A DNA stretch of 64,000 bases, from contig CP152425.1 in assembly GCA_038960095.1 (NCBI GenBank), positions 1,054,001 to 1,118,000 of the forward strand. Direction: 5' to 3'. Below the pieces are notes generated by a model that was given only the letters and a program-made list of their open reading frames with translations, made no database searches and was not told the origin of the DNA. Shown here piece by piece: positions 51,069 through 59,735 of the stretch; within the stretch, counting starts at the first letter, position 1, and each line of letters starts with the position of its first letter. This DNA is from Symbiodolus clandestinus (lineage in GTDB: Bacteria > Pseudomonadota > Gammaproteobacteria > Enterobacterales > G038960095). Position numbers and translations under genes: made by a program.

Positions 51069-51400
51069 TTGACAAAATATGCGGGACTTTTCATTGATAG
51101 CTTCTGAAAGTTATCGATTTGGATAGTAACCTGTTTAGCTGAGCTGTCAAGATGACGGGCAGTTGTGATTAGTGTCTACCTGCTATGCACCTGGCAAAGG
51201 ATCCTGGAATTTCCCTCGATTAAATCGCAAAAAGAGCGCTATAATGATTTGTTATTGCGTGGATAAAGTATTGCTGATTAGGGAATTCTAATTGCCATCG
51301 GATCACTGGCAAACAGCTTATATAGGTTGCAACTTTTTGATCATTGGATACACTAAGAAACTTTTCACGCAAGCAAGTTTTGATAGGAAAATTTACGAAC
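51069..51400. other. Gap between fabG and acpP
   Basis: No gene is visible in these 332 bases. They hold the candidate acpP promoter (51216-51245), and a long untranslated leader before the acpP ATG. An inverted pair TCGATTTAATCGA-like (CCTCGATTAAATCG) overlaps the -35 region. Confidence 0.5.
51216..51245 (+). promoter_or_regulatory. Candidate strong promoter of acpP
   Basis: TCGATT at 51216-51221, an 18-base spacer and a perfect TATAAT at 51240-51245. An independent promoter for acpP is known in E. coli and fits the high demand for ACP. The distance to the ATG is about 155 bases. Confidence 0.5.
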
Positions 51401-51667
51401 ATGAGCACTATCGAAGAACGTGTTAAAAAAATCATCATTGAACAGCTAGGGGTAAAAGAAGAGGAGGTTAAATTTGAAGCCTCTTTTGTCGAGGACTTGG
51501 GTGCTGATTCACTGGATACGGTAGAATTGGTGATGGCTTTGGAAGAAGAGTTTGATACGGAAATCCCCGATGACAAGGCGGAAAAAATTACTACTGTTCA
51601 AGCTGCTGTTGATTATATCAAAGCTCATTCAGAAAATGCTGAAAATGCATCCGTTGCCGGTGCTTAA
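51401..51667 (+). CDS. acpP: Acyl carrier protein
   Basis: Acidic carrier of 88 residues starting MSTIEERVKKIIIEQLGV. The serine that receives 4'-phosphopantetheine is in GADSLDTVELVMALEEEF near residue 37. The core is almost identical to that of E. coli ACP (78 residues), but after AVDYIKAH there is a ten-residue extra tail (SENAENASVAGA region). It carries growing acyl chains for FabH, FabD and FabG and donates them to lipid A and phospholipid synthesis. fabF does not follow, unlike in E. coli. Confidence 0.97.
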   Translation: MSTIEERVKKIIIEQLGVKEEEVKFEASFVEDLGADSLDTVELVMALEEEFDTEIPDDKAEKITTVQAAVDYIKAHSENAENASVAGA

Positions 51668-51732
51668 TTAACAGGACATCAAAATGATACGAAGCAGACG
51701 AAGAAGCTGCTCCTCCTAGTCATTAATGCATC

Positions 51733-51758
51733 ATTAGGTGGCGTGTTTTCCACCTAAT
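51733..51758 (+). terminator. Hairpin downstream of acpP
   Basis: ATTAGGTGG pairs with CCACCTAAT across an eight-base loop. No strong T-run follows, so it may be a processing or pausing hairpin rather than a full intrinsic terminator. It lies where fabF would start in E. coli. Confidence 0.5.
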
Positions 51759-51916
51759 AGTGATCAATGGTGATTAGGGTACTATTTTAGCTGTCAAAGA
51801 GATCCCATTGGCTAGATTTTCCGATTTTAGTGGTATTTTTTAGATAACTTCCCTATCCTGATAATCAATGATATCTGATTTTAGGGTGCGGATTACCGGC
51901 TGCAAAGGATTATCTA

Positions 51917-52948
51917 TTGGTGCGATTAAAGTGGGGTATTTGCTCGGGAATGGTGGTTATGGTTGGCGCAGGCTCGCTGTTATATGGCCAGCTAACGCAC
52001 TATGCGAATAGCCTGCTGCCTGTCAAAGAGCCTCAATTAATTACCATTAATGCAGGCAGTACTGGAAAGCAGATACTACGATTGTTGCAAACCCAGCGAT
52101 TGATAAAACATCCCAGGCTCCTTGAGTGGCTATGGCGTGTACAGCGACCACAAGCTCAATTTAAGGCTGGGACCTATCGAATAGAGCCTGGTATGTCTGT
52201 GCGAGTACTACTACAACAGATACAACAAGGTCAAGAGGCACAATTTACCTTGCGCTTTGTCGAAGGCAGCTATTATCAGCAATGGCTGAATATTATTAAA
52301 ACAGCTCCTTATATACAGCACACATTAACCATCCAATCAGCGACAGCTGTGGCTCAGATACTGGGTATACCCAACTTATCGATAGAGGGTTGGCTATTTC
52401 CGGATACTTACTCTTATACGGCTGGAACCACTGATGTTGAGTTATTACGTCGAGCTTATCAACGAATGCAGCAGCAGTTGATGGTTGCTTGGAATGGTCG
52501 CCGATCGCAATTACCAATACACTCTCCTTATGAGCTGCTCATTTTGGCTTCGTTGATTGAAAAAGAAACAGCCATCGCTGATGAACGGCCTGTGGTGGCT
52601 TCAGTGTTCATTAATCGGTTACGACGTGGTATGCGTCTACAATCTGATCCGACGGTCATCTACGGACTTGAAAAGCCATACAACGGTTTTGTCAGTTACT
52701 CAATGTTACTACGCCAAACGACGTCCCACAATACCTACCGGATCAAAGGGTTACCGCTGACGCCGATTGCTATGCCAGGGAGCGCGGCTTTACAAGCTGC
52801 AGCACAGCCGACAGAAACTGACTATCTCTATTTTGTGGTTAAACCTGAAGGCGGCGGCCTTCATTTTAGCCTCGATTATTCTGCCCACTGTCGAGCGGTT
52901 AACATTTATAGAAATGCTAAAAAATCCAGTAGGGCTGCTTTACCATGA
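51917..52948 (+). CDS. mltG: Endolytic murein transglycosylase MltG
   Basis: Inner-membrane protein of 343 residues (TTG at 51917, or GTG at 51920). One N-terminal membrane helix (about 7-27) is followed by a periplasmic YceG domain. The catalytic Glu is in LILASLIEKETAIADE, and VASVFINRLRRGMRLQSDPTVIYG and PLTPIAMPG follow. MltG cuts nascent glycan strands and is thought to set their length. Its stop overlaps the tmk start (ATGA). In E. coli fabF and pabC lie between acpP and mltG; both are missing here. Confidence 0.93.
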   Translation: MVRLKWGICSGMVVMVGAGSLLYGQLTHYANSLLPVKEPQLITINAGSTGKQILRLLQTQRLIKHPRLLEWLWRVQRPQAQFKAGTYRIEPGMSVRVLLQQIQQGQEAQFTLRFVEGSYYQQWLNIIKTAPYIQHTLTIQSATAVAQILGIPNLSIEGWLFPDTYSYTAGTTDVELLRRAYQRMQQQLMVAWNGRRSQLPIHSPYELLILASLIEKETAIADERPVVASVFINRLRRGMRLQSDPTVIYGLEKPYNGFVSYSMLLRQTTSHNTYRIKGLPLTPIAMPGSAALQAAAQPTETDYLYFVVKPEGGGLHFSLDYSAHCRAVNIYRNAKKSSRAALP

Positions 52949-53568
52949 ATCAGGGTTACTGGATTGCTATTGAGGGCTTAGAAGGGGCGGGTAAGTCCAC
53001 CGTGTGCCAACAATTAAGTGATTGGCTTGGTAGACTTGGGATTCAAACCGTTATTGCTCGAGAGCCAGGCGGGACCTTGCTAGGAGAGCAGCTGCGTAGC
53101 ATCATCAAGCAGGGGATAGATAATGAATCATTACAACCGATGGCTGAATTGCTTTTATTCTATGCAGCTCGAGCCCAGTTATTGGAACAGATCATTAAAC
53201 CTACTTTGCAGCGTGGAGATTGGGTGATCAGTGATCGTCATGATCTCTCCACTCAAGCCTACCAAGGTGGAGGACGCGGGGTGGCACAGTCCAGTTTGGA
53301 ACAGTTACGTATTCTGGTGTTGGAGGGTCATCGTCCCGATTTAACTCTATATCTTGATATCACACCCGAGCAGGGGCTAAAGCGAGCTGCGCAACGGGGT
53401 GCTTTGGATCGCATTGAGCAGGAGTCACTGCGGTTTTTTCAGCGTATTCGTCGGCGTTATCTTGAGTTAGCCGCTGCTGATCCGACCGTTAGCGTGATTG
53501 CTACCAAAGGTCCACCTGGGCAGGTATTTGAACGAATACAGCAAATACTCTCTGTTTGGTTAGCATGA
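52945..53568 (+). CDS. tmk: Thymidylate kinase
   Basis: Kinase of 207 residues converting dTMP to dTDP. P-loop is IEGLEGAGKSTVCQQL near residue 10, the DRX motif is VISDRHDLSTQAYQGGGRG, and the LID has RAAQRGALDRIEQE. Length is close to E. coli (213). The start codon overlaps the mltG stop, and holB follows after 16 bases, the usual order. Confidence 0.96.
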   Translation: MNQGYWIAIEGLEGAGKSTVCQQLSDWLGRLGIQTVIAREPGGTLLGEQLRSIIKQGIDNESLQPMAELLLFYAARAQLLEQIIKPTLQRGDWVISDRHDLSTQAYQGGGRGVAQSSLEQLRILVLEGHRPDLTLYLDITPEQGLKRAAQRGALDRIEQESLRFFQRIRRRYLELAAADPTVSVIATKGPPGQVFERIQQILSVWLA

Positions 53569-53584
53569 TAATAACCACGGATTA

Positions 53585-54592
53585 ATGGATAGTATCCCCA
53601 ATTACCCTTGGTTAACGCCACTCTATCAACAGCTGGTACAGCAACACCAGCGGGGCGTTGCCCATCATGCTAGGCTACTAATAGCTCCATTCGGTTGCGG
53701 CTTAGAACATTTACTTTACCAACTGGCTCGCTGGATATTGTGCCAAAAGCCGCAAAGTAATCAACCGTGTGACCACTGCCATGCTTGTTTATTAATGGCT
53801 GCTCAGAGCCATCCTGATTATCGTCAATGTTCATTAGTCGCTGATAAACAGCAACTAGGAATTGAGTCGATTCGCCAATTATTGCCATGGATTTATCAGC
53901 ATGCACAGCAGTGTGGCGCTAAGGTCATTGGTCTGTTAGCCTGTGAACGATTGAGTGAAGCAGCCGTTAATGCACTATTGAAGGTTGTTGAAGAGCCGCC
54001 GCCAGACACCTATTTTTTGCTGGTTTGTCATCAGCAACAGGCACTGCCTATCACATTACGCAGTCGTTGCCAATCCTGGTTATTTAAACCGCCCGCACCG
54101 GCGGTTACGGTAGCCTGGTTACAGCAACAAGTCCCTAAACTCACCTTAGCGGATGCGACCTTAGCGCTGCAGCTCAGTGAGGGGGCGCCACTGGCTGCTC
54201 AACAGCTGCTGGTTGATAAAGGATTGGCAGAGTATCCCCTGTTGCTAGAGGCACTGCAGGCTGCCTTACAACAGCAGCATCTGCCCCTGTTATTACCCCA
54301 GCTGGATCAACCTCAGGTCGTAGATCAGCTAGCCTGGTTGGCGATGCTTTGGCTAGAAGCGGCTAAACAGCAACAGGGCCTATTGGTATCCCCAATTTTC
54401 AAAGCACAGCAAGCTATTATCGGTGACTTAGTCAAAAAAGGTTTATCGTTATCTCAGTGGCTCAACGGTGTACAGCAGATCCTACGGTGCCGTTATCAAT
54501 TATTAACGATTCCCGGTATCAATCAGACTCTGTTGTTAGCAGAACTGCTGCATCGACAGCAGGAGTTATGGCTTGAAAGCGGGTTTGGTTAG
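53585..54592 (+). CDS. holB: DNA polymerase III delta' subunit HolB
   Basis: Clamp-loader subunit of 335 residues (E. coli 334). The AAA+ domain begins PWLTPLYQQLVQQHQRG. The Zn-binding cysteines are in CQKPQSNQPCDHCHAC, near 50, 59, 62 and 65 as in E. coli. The SRC-type motif is in LPITLRSRCQSWLF, and EEPPPDTYFLLVC precedes it. Delta' is the rigid stator of the clamp loader. tatD, next in E. coli, is absent; rnd begins eight bases later. Confidence 0.94.
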   Translation: MDSIPNYPWLTPLYQQLVQQHQRGVAHHARLLIAPFGCGLEHLLYQLARWILCQKPQSNQPCDHCHACLLMAAQSHPDYRQCSLVADKQQLGIESIRQLLPWIYQHAQQCGAKVIGLLACERLSEAAVNALLKVVEEPPPDTYFLLVCHQQQALPITLRSRCQSWLFKPPAPAVTVAWLQQQVPKLTLADATLALQLSEGAPLAAQQLLVDKGLAEYPLLLEALQAALQQQHLPLLLPQLDQPQVVDQLAWLAMLWLEAAKQQQGLLVSPIFKAQQAIIGDLVKKGLSLSQWLNGVQQILRCRYQLLTIPGINQTLLLAELLHRQQELWLESGFG

Positions 54593-54600
54593 AACAGATC

Positions 54601-55737
54601 ATGGTGATGCGATATGAGATGGTTCAAACTGATCAACAGTTACAGGATTGTTGTCAACAGGCTACTCAAGCGACTAATATTGCGCTTGACAGTGAATTTA
54701 TTCGTCAGTACACTTTTTATCCGCGGTTGGCACTTCTTCAACTTTATGATGGCATTACCGTTTGGTTAATTGATCCGTTGTTAATTAACGATTGGCAACC
54801 GTTGCGGACGCTATTGAGTGATCCTCAAATCAATAAAATTTTGCATGCAGCGGGGGAAGATCTCACGGTGCTGCAGCTGGTTATTGGTGAAGTACCCCGT
54901 AACTTATGGGACACACAAATAATGGCGGCTTTTGCAGGAGAGCCGTTAGCGGCAAGCTATACCGATCTGGTGCAGCGCTATCTTCAGGTCACTTTAAGCA
55001 AACAGTTGCAGCGGGCTGATTGGTTGCAACGCCCACTGCCAGTCCAGCAGTTGGAGTATGCAGCCAGCGATGCCTATTATTTGTTACCTTTAGCGGATAA
55101 ATTACAGAGTTTGTTAACAGCAACACCTTGGCGGTTGGCAGCGGTTCAAGAGGAGTGTCAAACCTTAATCCGGCAGCGGACAGCGGCTGTCGATCAACAA
55201 CTGCTCTATCAGCGAATTAAGGATCACCAGAAACTATCTCCTCGTTCTTTGGCTTGCCTGCAACGGCTGACCATTTGGCGTTTTTCTGAAGCAATAGCGC
55301 GTAATCGTCCTTTGGGTCGAATTGCTACGGATGCTGAGCTCTGGCAGATAGCGGCTCGGCTCCCGATTCATTTCAAGGCACTTCAATCACTAGCCTTATC
55401 TCCAGCGCTACTACGTCGCCATACATCCATTTTATTAAACCTGGTTAAAGAGAGTCGGCAGCTACCGGTGACGGCACTACCGTCAGTAACCAACGGTTTG
55501 GCAGAGCAACCGCACTATAAGAGAGCTGTACAAGCCATCAAAGTTCTGGTTAGCTCGTTAGCCGAACAGCATCAATTACCAACCGCTTTACTAGCCTCCC
55601 AACGGCAGATTGACCAATGGTTGCATTGGCATTGGTTGCCTGAGTCACGTGAGCAACATCCACAGCCGCAGCTACTCACTGGCTGGCGTTCTGCGTTGTT
55701 ACATCCACTCCTGAACGATACGCTTGTTGACACGTAA
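54601..55737 (+). CDS. rnd: Ribonuclease D
   Basis: 3'-5' exoribonuclease of 378 residues in tRNA 3' maturation. DEDD motifs: ALDSEFIRQYTFYPR, HAAGEDLTVLQL, and YAASDAYYLLPLA with the Tyr of the DEDDy type. Two HRDC-like helical domains follow (about 205-290, then to the end). The ATG at 54601 or 54607 is possible. In E. coli rnd is next to minE on the same strand; here it is close to minE but on the opposite strand, with a glycosyltransferase gene and an IS5 relic between them. Confidence 0.93.
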   Translation: MVMRYEMVQTDQQLQDCCQQATQATNIALDSEFIRQYTFYPRLALLQLYDGITVWLIDPLLINDWQPLRTLLSDPQINKILHAAGEDLTVLQLVIGEVPRNLWDTQIMAAFAGEPLAASYTDLVQRYLQVTLSKQLQRADWLQRPLPVQQLEYAASDAYYLLPLADKLQSLLTATPWRLAAVQEECQTLIRQRTAAVDQQLLYQRIKDHQKLSPRSLACLQRLTIWRFSEAIARNRPLGRIATDAELWQIAARLPIHFKALQSLALSPALLRRHTSILLNLVKESRQLPVTALPSVTNGLAEQPHYKRAVQAIKVLVSSLAEQHQLPTALLASQRQIDQWLHWHWLPESREQHPQPQLLTGWRSALLHPLLNDTLVDT

Positions 55738-55753
55738 TGGCGTAGAATTCTCA

Positions 55754-56551
55754 ATGGAAATCCTCGAACAAATGACTAAATCGCTATCCGTAGTATTAAT
55801 TACCCACAATGCGCAAACCGTAATCGAGGAGTGTTTACGTACGGTCACTTGGGCAAATGAAATCATCGTCTTGGATAATAATAGTCGTGACGAAACCCGA
55901 CTCATTGCCCGCCGTTTGGGAGCGCAGGTTTATCAGAGTAATGATTGGCCTGGTTTTGGTATTCAGCGACAACGAGCGCAACAGTATGCACGAGGAGACT
56001 ATATATTAGTAGTAGATGCTGACGAGAGGGTAACTCCTGAATTAAAGGCCTCAATAACCGAAATGTTATCACAACCAGACAGAGCGAATATCGTTTACGC
56101 TTGTGCTCGCAAGAACTTTTTTTTGAATACTTTTCTACGTTATAGCAGCGGATATCCTGATTGGATCGTGCGGTTATATCCTCGGCACTATCAGTATAGT
56201 GATGATATAGTGCATGAATCGCTCAATTATGGATCCGCTTCCGTAGTCTATTTAACAGGTGATCTACATCATTTAACAGCCATTGATCTCAATGTATTTC
56301 AACAAAAGCAGCTGCGCTATGCGCAGGATTGGGCTATACAACGTGCAAAAACAGGCAAGAAAGTTTCTTTATTTTCTGCTTTTGCACATGCACTGATTGC
56401 TTTTATTAGAATTGGAGTACTAAAACGTGGTTTTTTAGAAGGTGAATTCGGATGGTTGATGGCCACGATCACTGCTCAGTATACTTTTAACAAATACGCT
56501 GCGCTGTGGATACTACAGCGGGCTACCAAAAAAAACAGATTTTCAAACTAG
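55754..56551 (+). CDS. Family 2 glycosyltransferase, WaaE/KdtX-like
   Basis: Protein of 265 residues from the ATG at 55754. The GT-A fold is clear: SVVLITHNAQTVIEECLRTV, then NEIIVLDNNSRDETR with a nucleotide-binding Asp, and VVDADERVTPEL as the metal-binding DxD region. The layout and C-terminal part (SFGYP-like SSGYPDWIVRLYPR, then HES) resemble WaaE, which adds glucose to heptose I of the LPS inner core in Klebsiella and Serratia. A capsule or other LPS role is possible. The C-terminal end is basic. The stop codon TAG lies in the CTAG at the left edge of an IS5 derivative, so the original end of the gene may have been changed by the insertion. Confidence 0.8.
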   Translation: MEILEQMTKSLSVVLITHNAQTVIEECLRTVTWANEIIVLDNNSRDETRLIARRLGAQVYQSNDWPGFGIQRQRAQQYARGDYILVVDADERVTPELKASITEMLSQPDRANIVYACARKNFFLNTFLRYSSGYPDWIVRLYPRHYQYSDDIVHESLNYGSASVVYLTGDLHHLTAIDLNVFQQKQLRYAQDWAIQRAKTGKKVSLFSAFAHALIAFIRIGVLKRGFLEGEFGWLMATITAQYTFNKYAALWILQRATKKNRFSN

Positions 56552-56880
56552 GGCCTGTTGAGATTTTACTTGGGAAGTCATAAATAACTACAATTCATGG
56601 CTAACATACTTTGATAATTTCGCTTCAATTTATCATACCGAGTGGCTAGGGGCACCCTACGTTATTTGATAGAGCGTTCCCTCAACTTTCAATCGAAGAT
56701 TAGGATTGTCATACATAACTTCCTTCTTGAGGCATGATCGTTTTTAGCTTTGACCAGCGCTCATCGCTAAGCATTAAGCGGGGCATTAAAAACTCGCTCT
56801 ATTGTAGGGTTCGAAGCCTCAATATTACGGGTTTTCTCTTTTATCTCAATCCTCTATAACGAACCCTTAACAGGCCCTAG
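56548..56880. mobile_element. Internally deleted IS5 copy (MITE-like)
   Basis: A 333-base segment bounded by CTAGGGCCTGTTGAGA and the inverse TTAACAGGCCCTAG. Read on the minus strand it follows the IS5 copy at 36091-36959, including the first codons of the transposase (MPRLMLSDERW), then jumps from about the 50th codon to the last 40 (ATRYDKLKRNYQSMLAM). The centre, with the catalytic core, is deleted. The ends match each other better than those of the longer copy, so it could be mobilised in trans if an active relative exists. Confidence 0.85.
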
Positions 56881-56896
56881 TAAAATTCACTGGACT

Positions 56897-57178
56897 TTAA
56901 AAACCGGTCGACTTTATGGCTTTTGATTCTTCAGGCAAAGTGATGTTAAGCTCCAATACCGAAATATCTTCGGCTTTCTGCTCCAACTGCAAAGTTAACT
57001 GTTCAGGATCAATTTTAACATAGCGGCAGATGACCTCGAGTAAATCGCGTTTAAGGTCGGCTAGGTAATGCGGCTCATGGCCAAGGCGCCGTTGTTGAGC
57101 AACAATAATTTGTAGCCGCTCTTTGGCCACGGTGGCGCTGCGGGGTTTACGGGAGAGGAAAAAATCAAGCAGTGCCAT
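56897..57178 (-). CDS. minE: Division-site topological factor MinE
   Basis: Protein of 93 residues from the ATG at 57176-57178; a longer frame to 57274 is rejected because MALLDFFLSRKPRSATVAKERL is the family start. The anti-MinCD helix and the MinD-contact segment RLQIIVAQQRR are present, and the dimerisation part ends LELNITLPEE. MinE drives pole-to-pole oscillation of MinCD. The start overlaps the end of minD by 14 bases, which couples their translation; in E. coli the two genes do not overlap like this. An IS5 derivative lies just past its stop. Confidence 0.95.
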   Translation of the reverse strand: MALLDFFLSRKPRSATVAKERLQIIVAQQRRLGHEPHYLADLKRDLLEVICRYVKIDPEQLTLQLEQKAEDISVLELNITLPEESKAIKSTGF

Positions 57179-57995
57179 GCTTATAGCCTCCAAATAGCCG
57201 TTGTAATAACCCCTTTTTATTCGGAGTAATGAAACGCAGCGGTCGGCTCTCGCCCAACAGTCGAGCAACCGCATCTTGGTAAGCTAAACCGGCATTAGAA
57301 TGCTGGTTAAAGATCACCGGTTCCCCTTGATTGGAGGCTTGCAGCACTGCTTGGCTTTCTGGGATCACCCCCAGTAAAGGGATACGTAAGATCTCTTCAA
57401 CGTCTTCAATCAACAGCATTTCGCCTTGATCAGCACGCGATGGGTGATAACGAGTGATTAACAGATGTTCTTGAATGGGCTCTAGCCCCTGCTCAGCGCG
57501 TCGGGATTTGGAGGCCAGCAGCCCAAGGATGCGATCGGAATCACGTACTGAAGAGATCTCAGGATTGGTTACAATAATGGCTTCATCAGCAAAATAGAGA
57601 GCCATCAACGCGCCATTTTCAATACCAGCCGGTGAGTCGCAAACAATATATTCAAACCCCTGTTTAGTTAATTGCGTGAATACCTGTTCGACGCCTTCCG
57701 GGGTTAATACATTTTTATCGCGAGTCTGCGAGGCAGGCAGAATTGACAGATTGTTAACTCGTTTATCCTTAATTAATGCCTGGTTTAAACTGGCCTCCCC
57801 CTGAATCACATTGACAAAATCATAAACAACCCGGCGTTCACAGCCCATGATCAAATCAAGGTTACGTAAACCAATATCGAAATCGATGACGACAGTTTTT
57901 TTGCCAGCTTGTGCTAAACCGACAGCCAAAGCAGCGCTCGAAGTGGTTTTACCAACGCCTCCTTTGCCGGAAGTGACCACAAGAATACGTGCCAT
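57165..57995 (-). CDS. minD: Septum-site determining ATPase MinD
   Basis: Deviant Walker-type ATPase of 276 residues from the ATG at 57993-57995 (MARILVVTSGKGGVGKTT). Walker A with its signature Lys is at residues 10-17, switch I has VVIDFDIGLRNLDLI, and Walker B has YIVCDSPAGIENGAL. The C-terminal amphipathic membrane helix (KKGLLQRLFGGYK) is intact. MinD recruits MinC to the membrane and is chased off by MinE. Middle gene of minCDE. Confidence 0.97.
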   Translation of the reverse strand: MARILVVTSGKGGVGKTTSSAALAVGLAQAGKKTVVIDFDIGLRNLDLIMGCERRVVYDFVNVIQGEASLNQALIKDKRVNNLSILPASQTRDKNVLTPEGVEQVFTQLTKQGFEYIVCDSPAGIENGALMALYFADEAIIVTNPEISSVRDSDRILGLLASKSRRAEQGLEPIQEHLLITRYHPSRADQGEMLLIEDVEEILRIPLLGVIPESQAVLQASNQGEPVIFNQHSNAGLAYQDAVARLLGESRPLRFITPNKKGLLQRLFGGYKHGTA

Positions 57996-57999
57996 AAGT

Positions 58000-58710
58000 T
58001 CATTCCTTACGCTGGACAGCATTTGATTGGATGAGTGATACTTCGTCCAGACAGCTGATAGTTAATTGTTCATTGTGCAACGCGATCATCACTGCACGTT
58101 GCCAAAATGGTTGAGGGATCTGTTCACTCAACCAATAGTGGCCAGCGATAGCAACCAGCTCTGCTTGAAGATGGTTGCAAAAAATTCGGCTAGTAGTGTC
58201 TCCCGCTGCCCCTGCAATGATACGACCACGAGTCACACCGTAGAGATGGAGATGGCCATCAGCAGCCACTTCAGCGCCAGCATTGACGGTGTTGGTGATA
58301 ATCAAATCACCTTGCTTGGCATAAATTTGCTGCCCTGAACGCACGGGCTGAGTGACCAACTGGCTAGCGAGCCGAGGTGAGTTCTCTTTTGGGGAAGGGC
58401 TTAGTTTGCCTTCAGTCAATAGTGGCAAGCATAGGACTTGTAAGGCTTGACGCTGTTTAGCAGTATAGCGACCACTAAGCCCAACGATTTTGAACCCAGC
58501 CTCTCGAACTATCTGGATAATTAATTGCCAGTCAGTTTCTACTGGTAAAGCAGTAAGATTTAAGAACACGGGTGCTTGATTTAAAAATTGAGGAGCTTGA
58601 GCAATTTTTTGCTGTAAAGCAGGGCGTAATACGGAAGCATCAGGATGCTGTAAGTAAAGGACAGTGAATGTAAAGGGAGCACCTTTAAGAATAACTGGAG
58701 GTAAAGCCAT
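58000..58710 (-). CDS. minC: Septum inhibitor MinC
   Basis: Protein of 236 residues. The N-terminal FtsZ-antagonist domain (about 1-110) includes FTFTVLYLQHPD and PVFLNLTAL. The C-terminal beta-helix (about 125-230) has the family text RSGQQIYAKQGDLIITNTVNAGAEV, then DGHLHLYGVTRGR and GDTTSRIFCNHLQAELVAIAG. This domain binds MinD. First gene of minCDE; minD starts five bases after its stop. Confidence 0.95.
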   Translation of the reverse strand: MALPPVILKGAPFTFTVLYLQHPDASVLRPALQQKIAQAPQFLNQAPVFLNLTALPVETDWQLIIQIVREAGFKIVGLSGRYTAKQRQALQVLCLPLLTEGKLSPSPKENSPRLASQLVTQPVRSGQQIYAKQGDLIITNTVNAGAEVAADGHLHLYGVTRGRIIAGAAGDTTSRIFCNHLQAELVAIAGHYWLSEQIPQPFWQRAVMIALHNEQLTISCLDEVSLIQSNAVQRKE

Positions 58711-58828
58711 GCGAGCTAGGTTAAATCCTTTTTTGTTCTGCTGAATGGTCGTTAATTTAACGAAAAATTAAGTGATAACAGGCATGGTATAGTGCACTGC
58801 CGTGTCATGCAAGTAAAAGTATAGACTG

Positions 58829-59356
58829 TCAAGCCTTTTTTTTTATTTTAGAGAGAACGAAATAAAGTTGCTGGCTGAATAGTCCAAGGGCTAATAGGAA
58901 GTAGCCAGCAAAAATGAGATGTAACCACACCGGTAAACTAAAGCTTAACCAATGGATGGCTGGCTGATGACAGGAGCCCTGTGCTTGAAAGAGCTGGGGT
59001 AACCATTGATCTAAACGAAACCAATCAGGAAATTGCGGTACCAAGGGACAGGTTAGCCAGGGGAATTCCCCTTGTTGTAGCTGTCGTTGTTGCCAAGCGA
59101 TTCGTAGGCCATTCCAGGCGCTATAACCACATAAAAGCAGTGCTCCTTTTCGTAACCAAGGATTGCCCGGCTGTAGAGAGGCCAGTAGTGCTGCCAGCCC
59201 GCAGCCACAAAGCGCTAACCGCTGATAAATACAGAGTACACAAGGTAATAAGCCCTGCGCGTATTGTAGATAAAGAGCAATCGCTAGCAGCAGCCCAGGC
59301 GGTAATGCGATCATCCACCAAAAGCGGCGCTTGGTTAACCAAGCGCCGCTAATCAT
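58829..59356 (-). CDS. dsbB: Disulfide bond formation protein DsbB
   Basis: Inner-membrane protein of 175 residues when started at the ATG overlapping the yfhL stop (TAATG); a start at 59380 is also possible. Four helices are visible. The first periplasmic cysteine pair is in LLPCVLCIYQR, and the second in the loop with LTCPLVPQFPDW and QGSCHQPA. DsbB reoxidises DsbA and passes electrons to quinone. Its presence implies continuing export of disulfide proteins. In E. coli it is not next to yfhL. Confidence 0.93.
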   Translation of the reverse strand: MISGAWLTKRRFWWMIALPPGLLLAIALYLQYAQGLLPCVLCIYQRLALCGCGLAALLASLQPGNPWLRKGALLLCGYSAWNGLRIAWQQRQLQQGEFPWLTCPLVPQFPDWFRLDQWLPQLFQAQGSCHQPAIHWLSFSLPVWLHLIFAGYFLLALGLFSQQLYFVLSKIKKKA

Positions 59357-59625
59357 TAATCCGTTTCGCAAGCGTGACATTGTGGATGCAGTTGATAGAA
59401 TTTATACAGCAGCTGTTCAGCGGTTTCCGGACGTTGAGGATCGGTGGTAATGCAATCAATCGGGCAAACTTGCATACAGGTGGGCGTATCATAGTGCCCC
59501 ACACATTCGGTACAGCGATTGGGATCGATTTGATAGACCGTTTCCCCTAAACTAATTGCTTGGTTAGGGCATTCCGGTTCACACATATCACAGTTAATAC
59601 AGTGCTCAGTAATCAATAGTGCCAT
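59356..59625 (-). CDS. yfhL: Ferredoxin-like protein YfhL, 2[4Fe-4S]
   Basis: Protein of 89 residues starting MALLITEHCINCDMCEPECP. Two cluster motifs are seen: CINCDMCEPECPNQAI and CTECVGHYDTPTCMQVCPI, the second with the typical extended spacing of the Allochromatium-type ferredoxins. The C-terminus has extra cysteines (HPQCHACETD) not present in E. coli YfhL. The start is the ATG at 59623-59625; a longer frame to 59910 is rejected as it overlaps tadA. The partner reductase and acceptor are not known. It is coupled to dsbB. Confidence 0.95.
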   Translation of the reverse strand: MALLITEHCINCDMCEPECPNQAISLGETVYQIDPNRCTECVGHYDTPTCMQVCPIDCITTDPQRPETAEQLLYKFYQLHPQCHACETD

Positions 59626-59735
59626 AAGAATGATTGATAATAGGAGATAGAGATTATTCAAGTTAAATATTTGATTGACTAAAGGTACGTCATAATGACC
59701 AAGAGAGCAACCCTTGATGAGCAGGCACCTAATCA

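Noticed and set aside
55699..55905. Minus-strand frame at the rnd/glycosyltransferase junction
   Set aside because: It overlaps the two real genes and has no homology.
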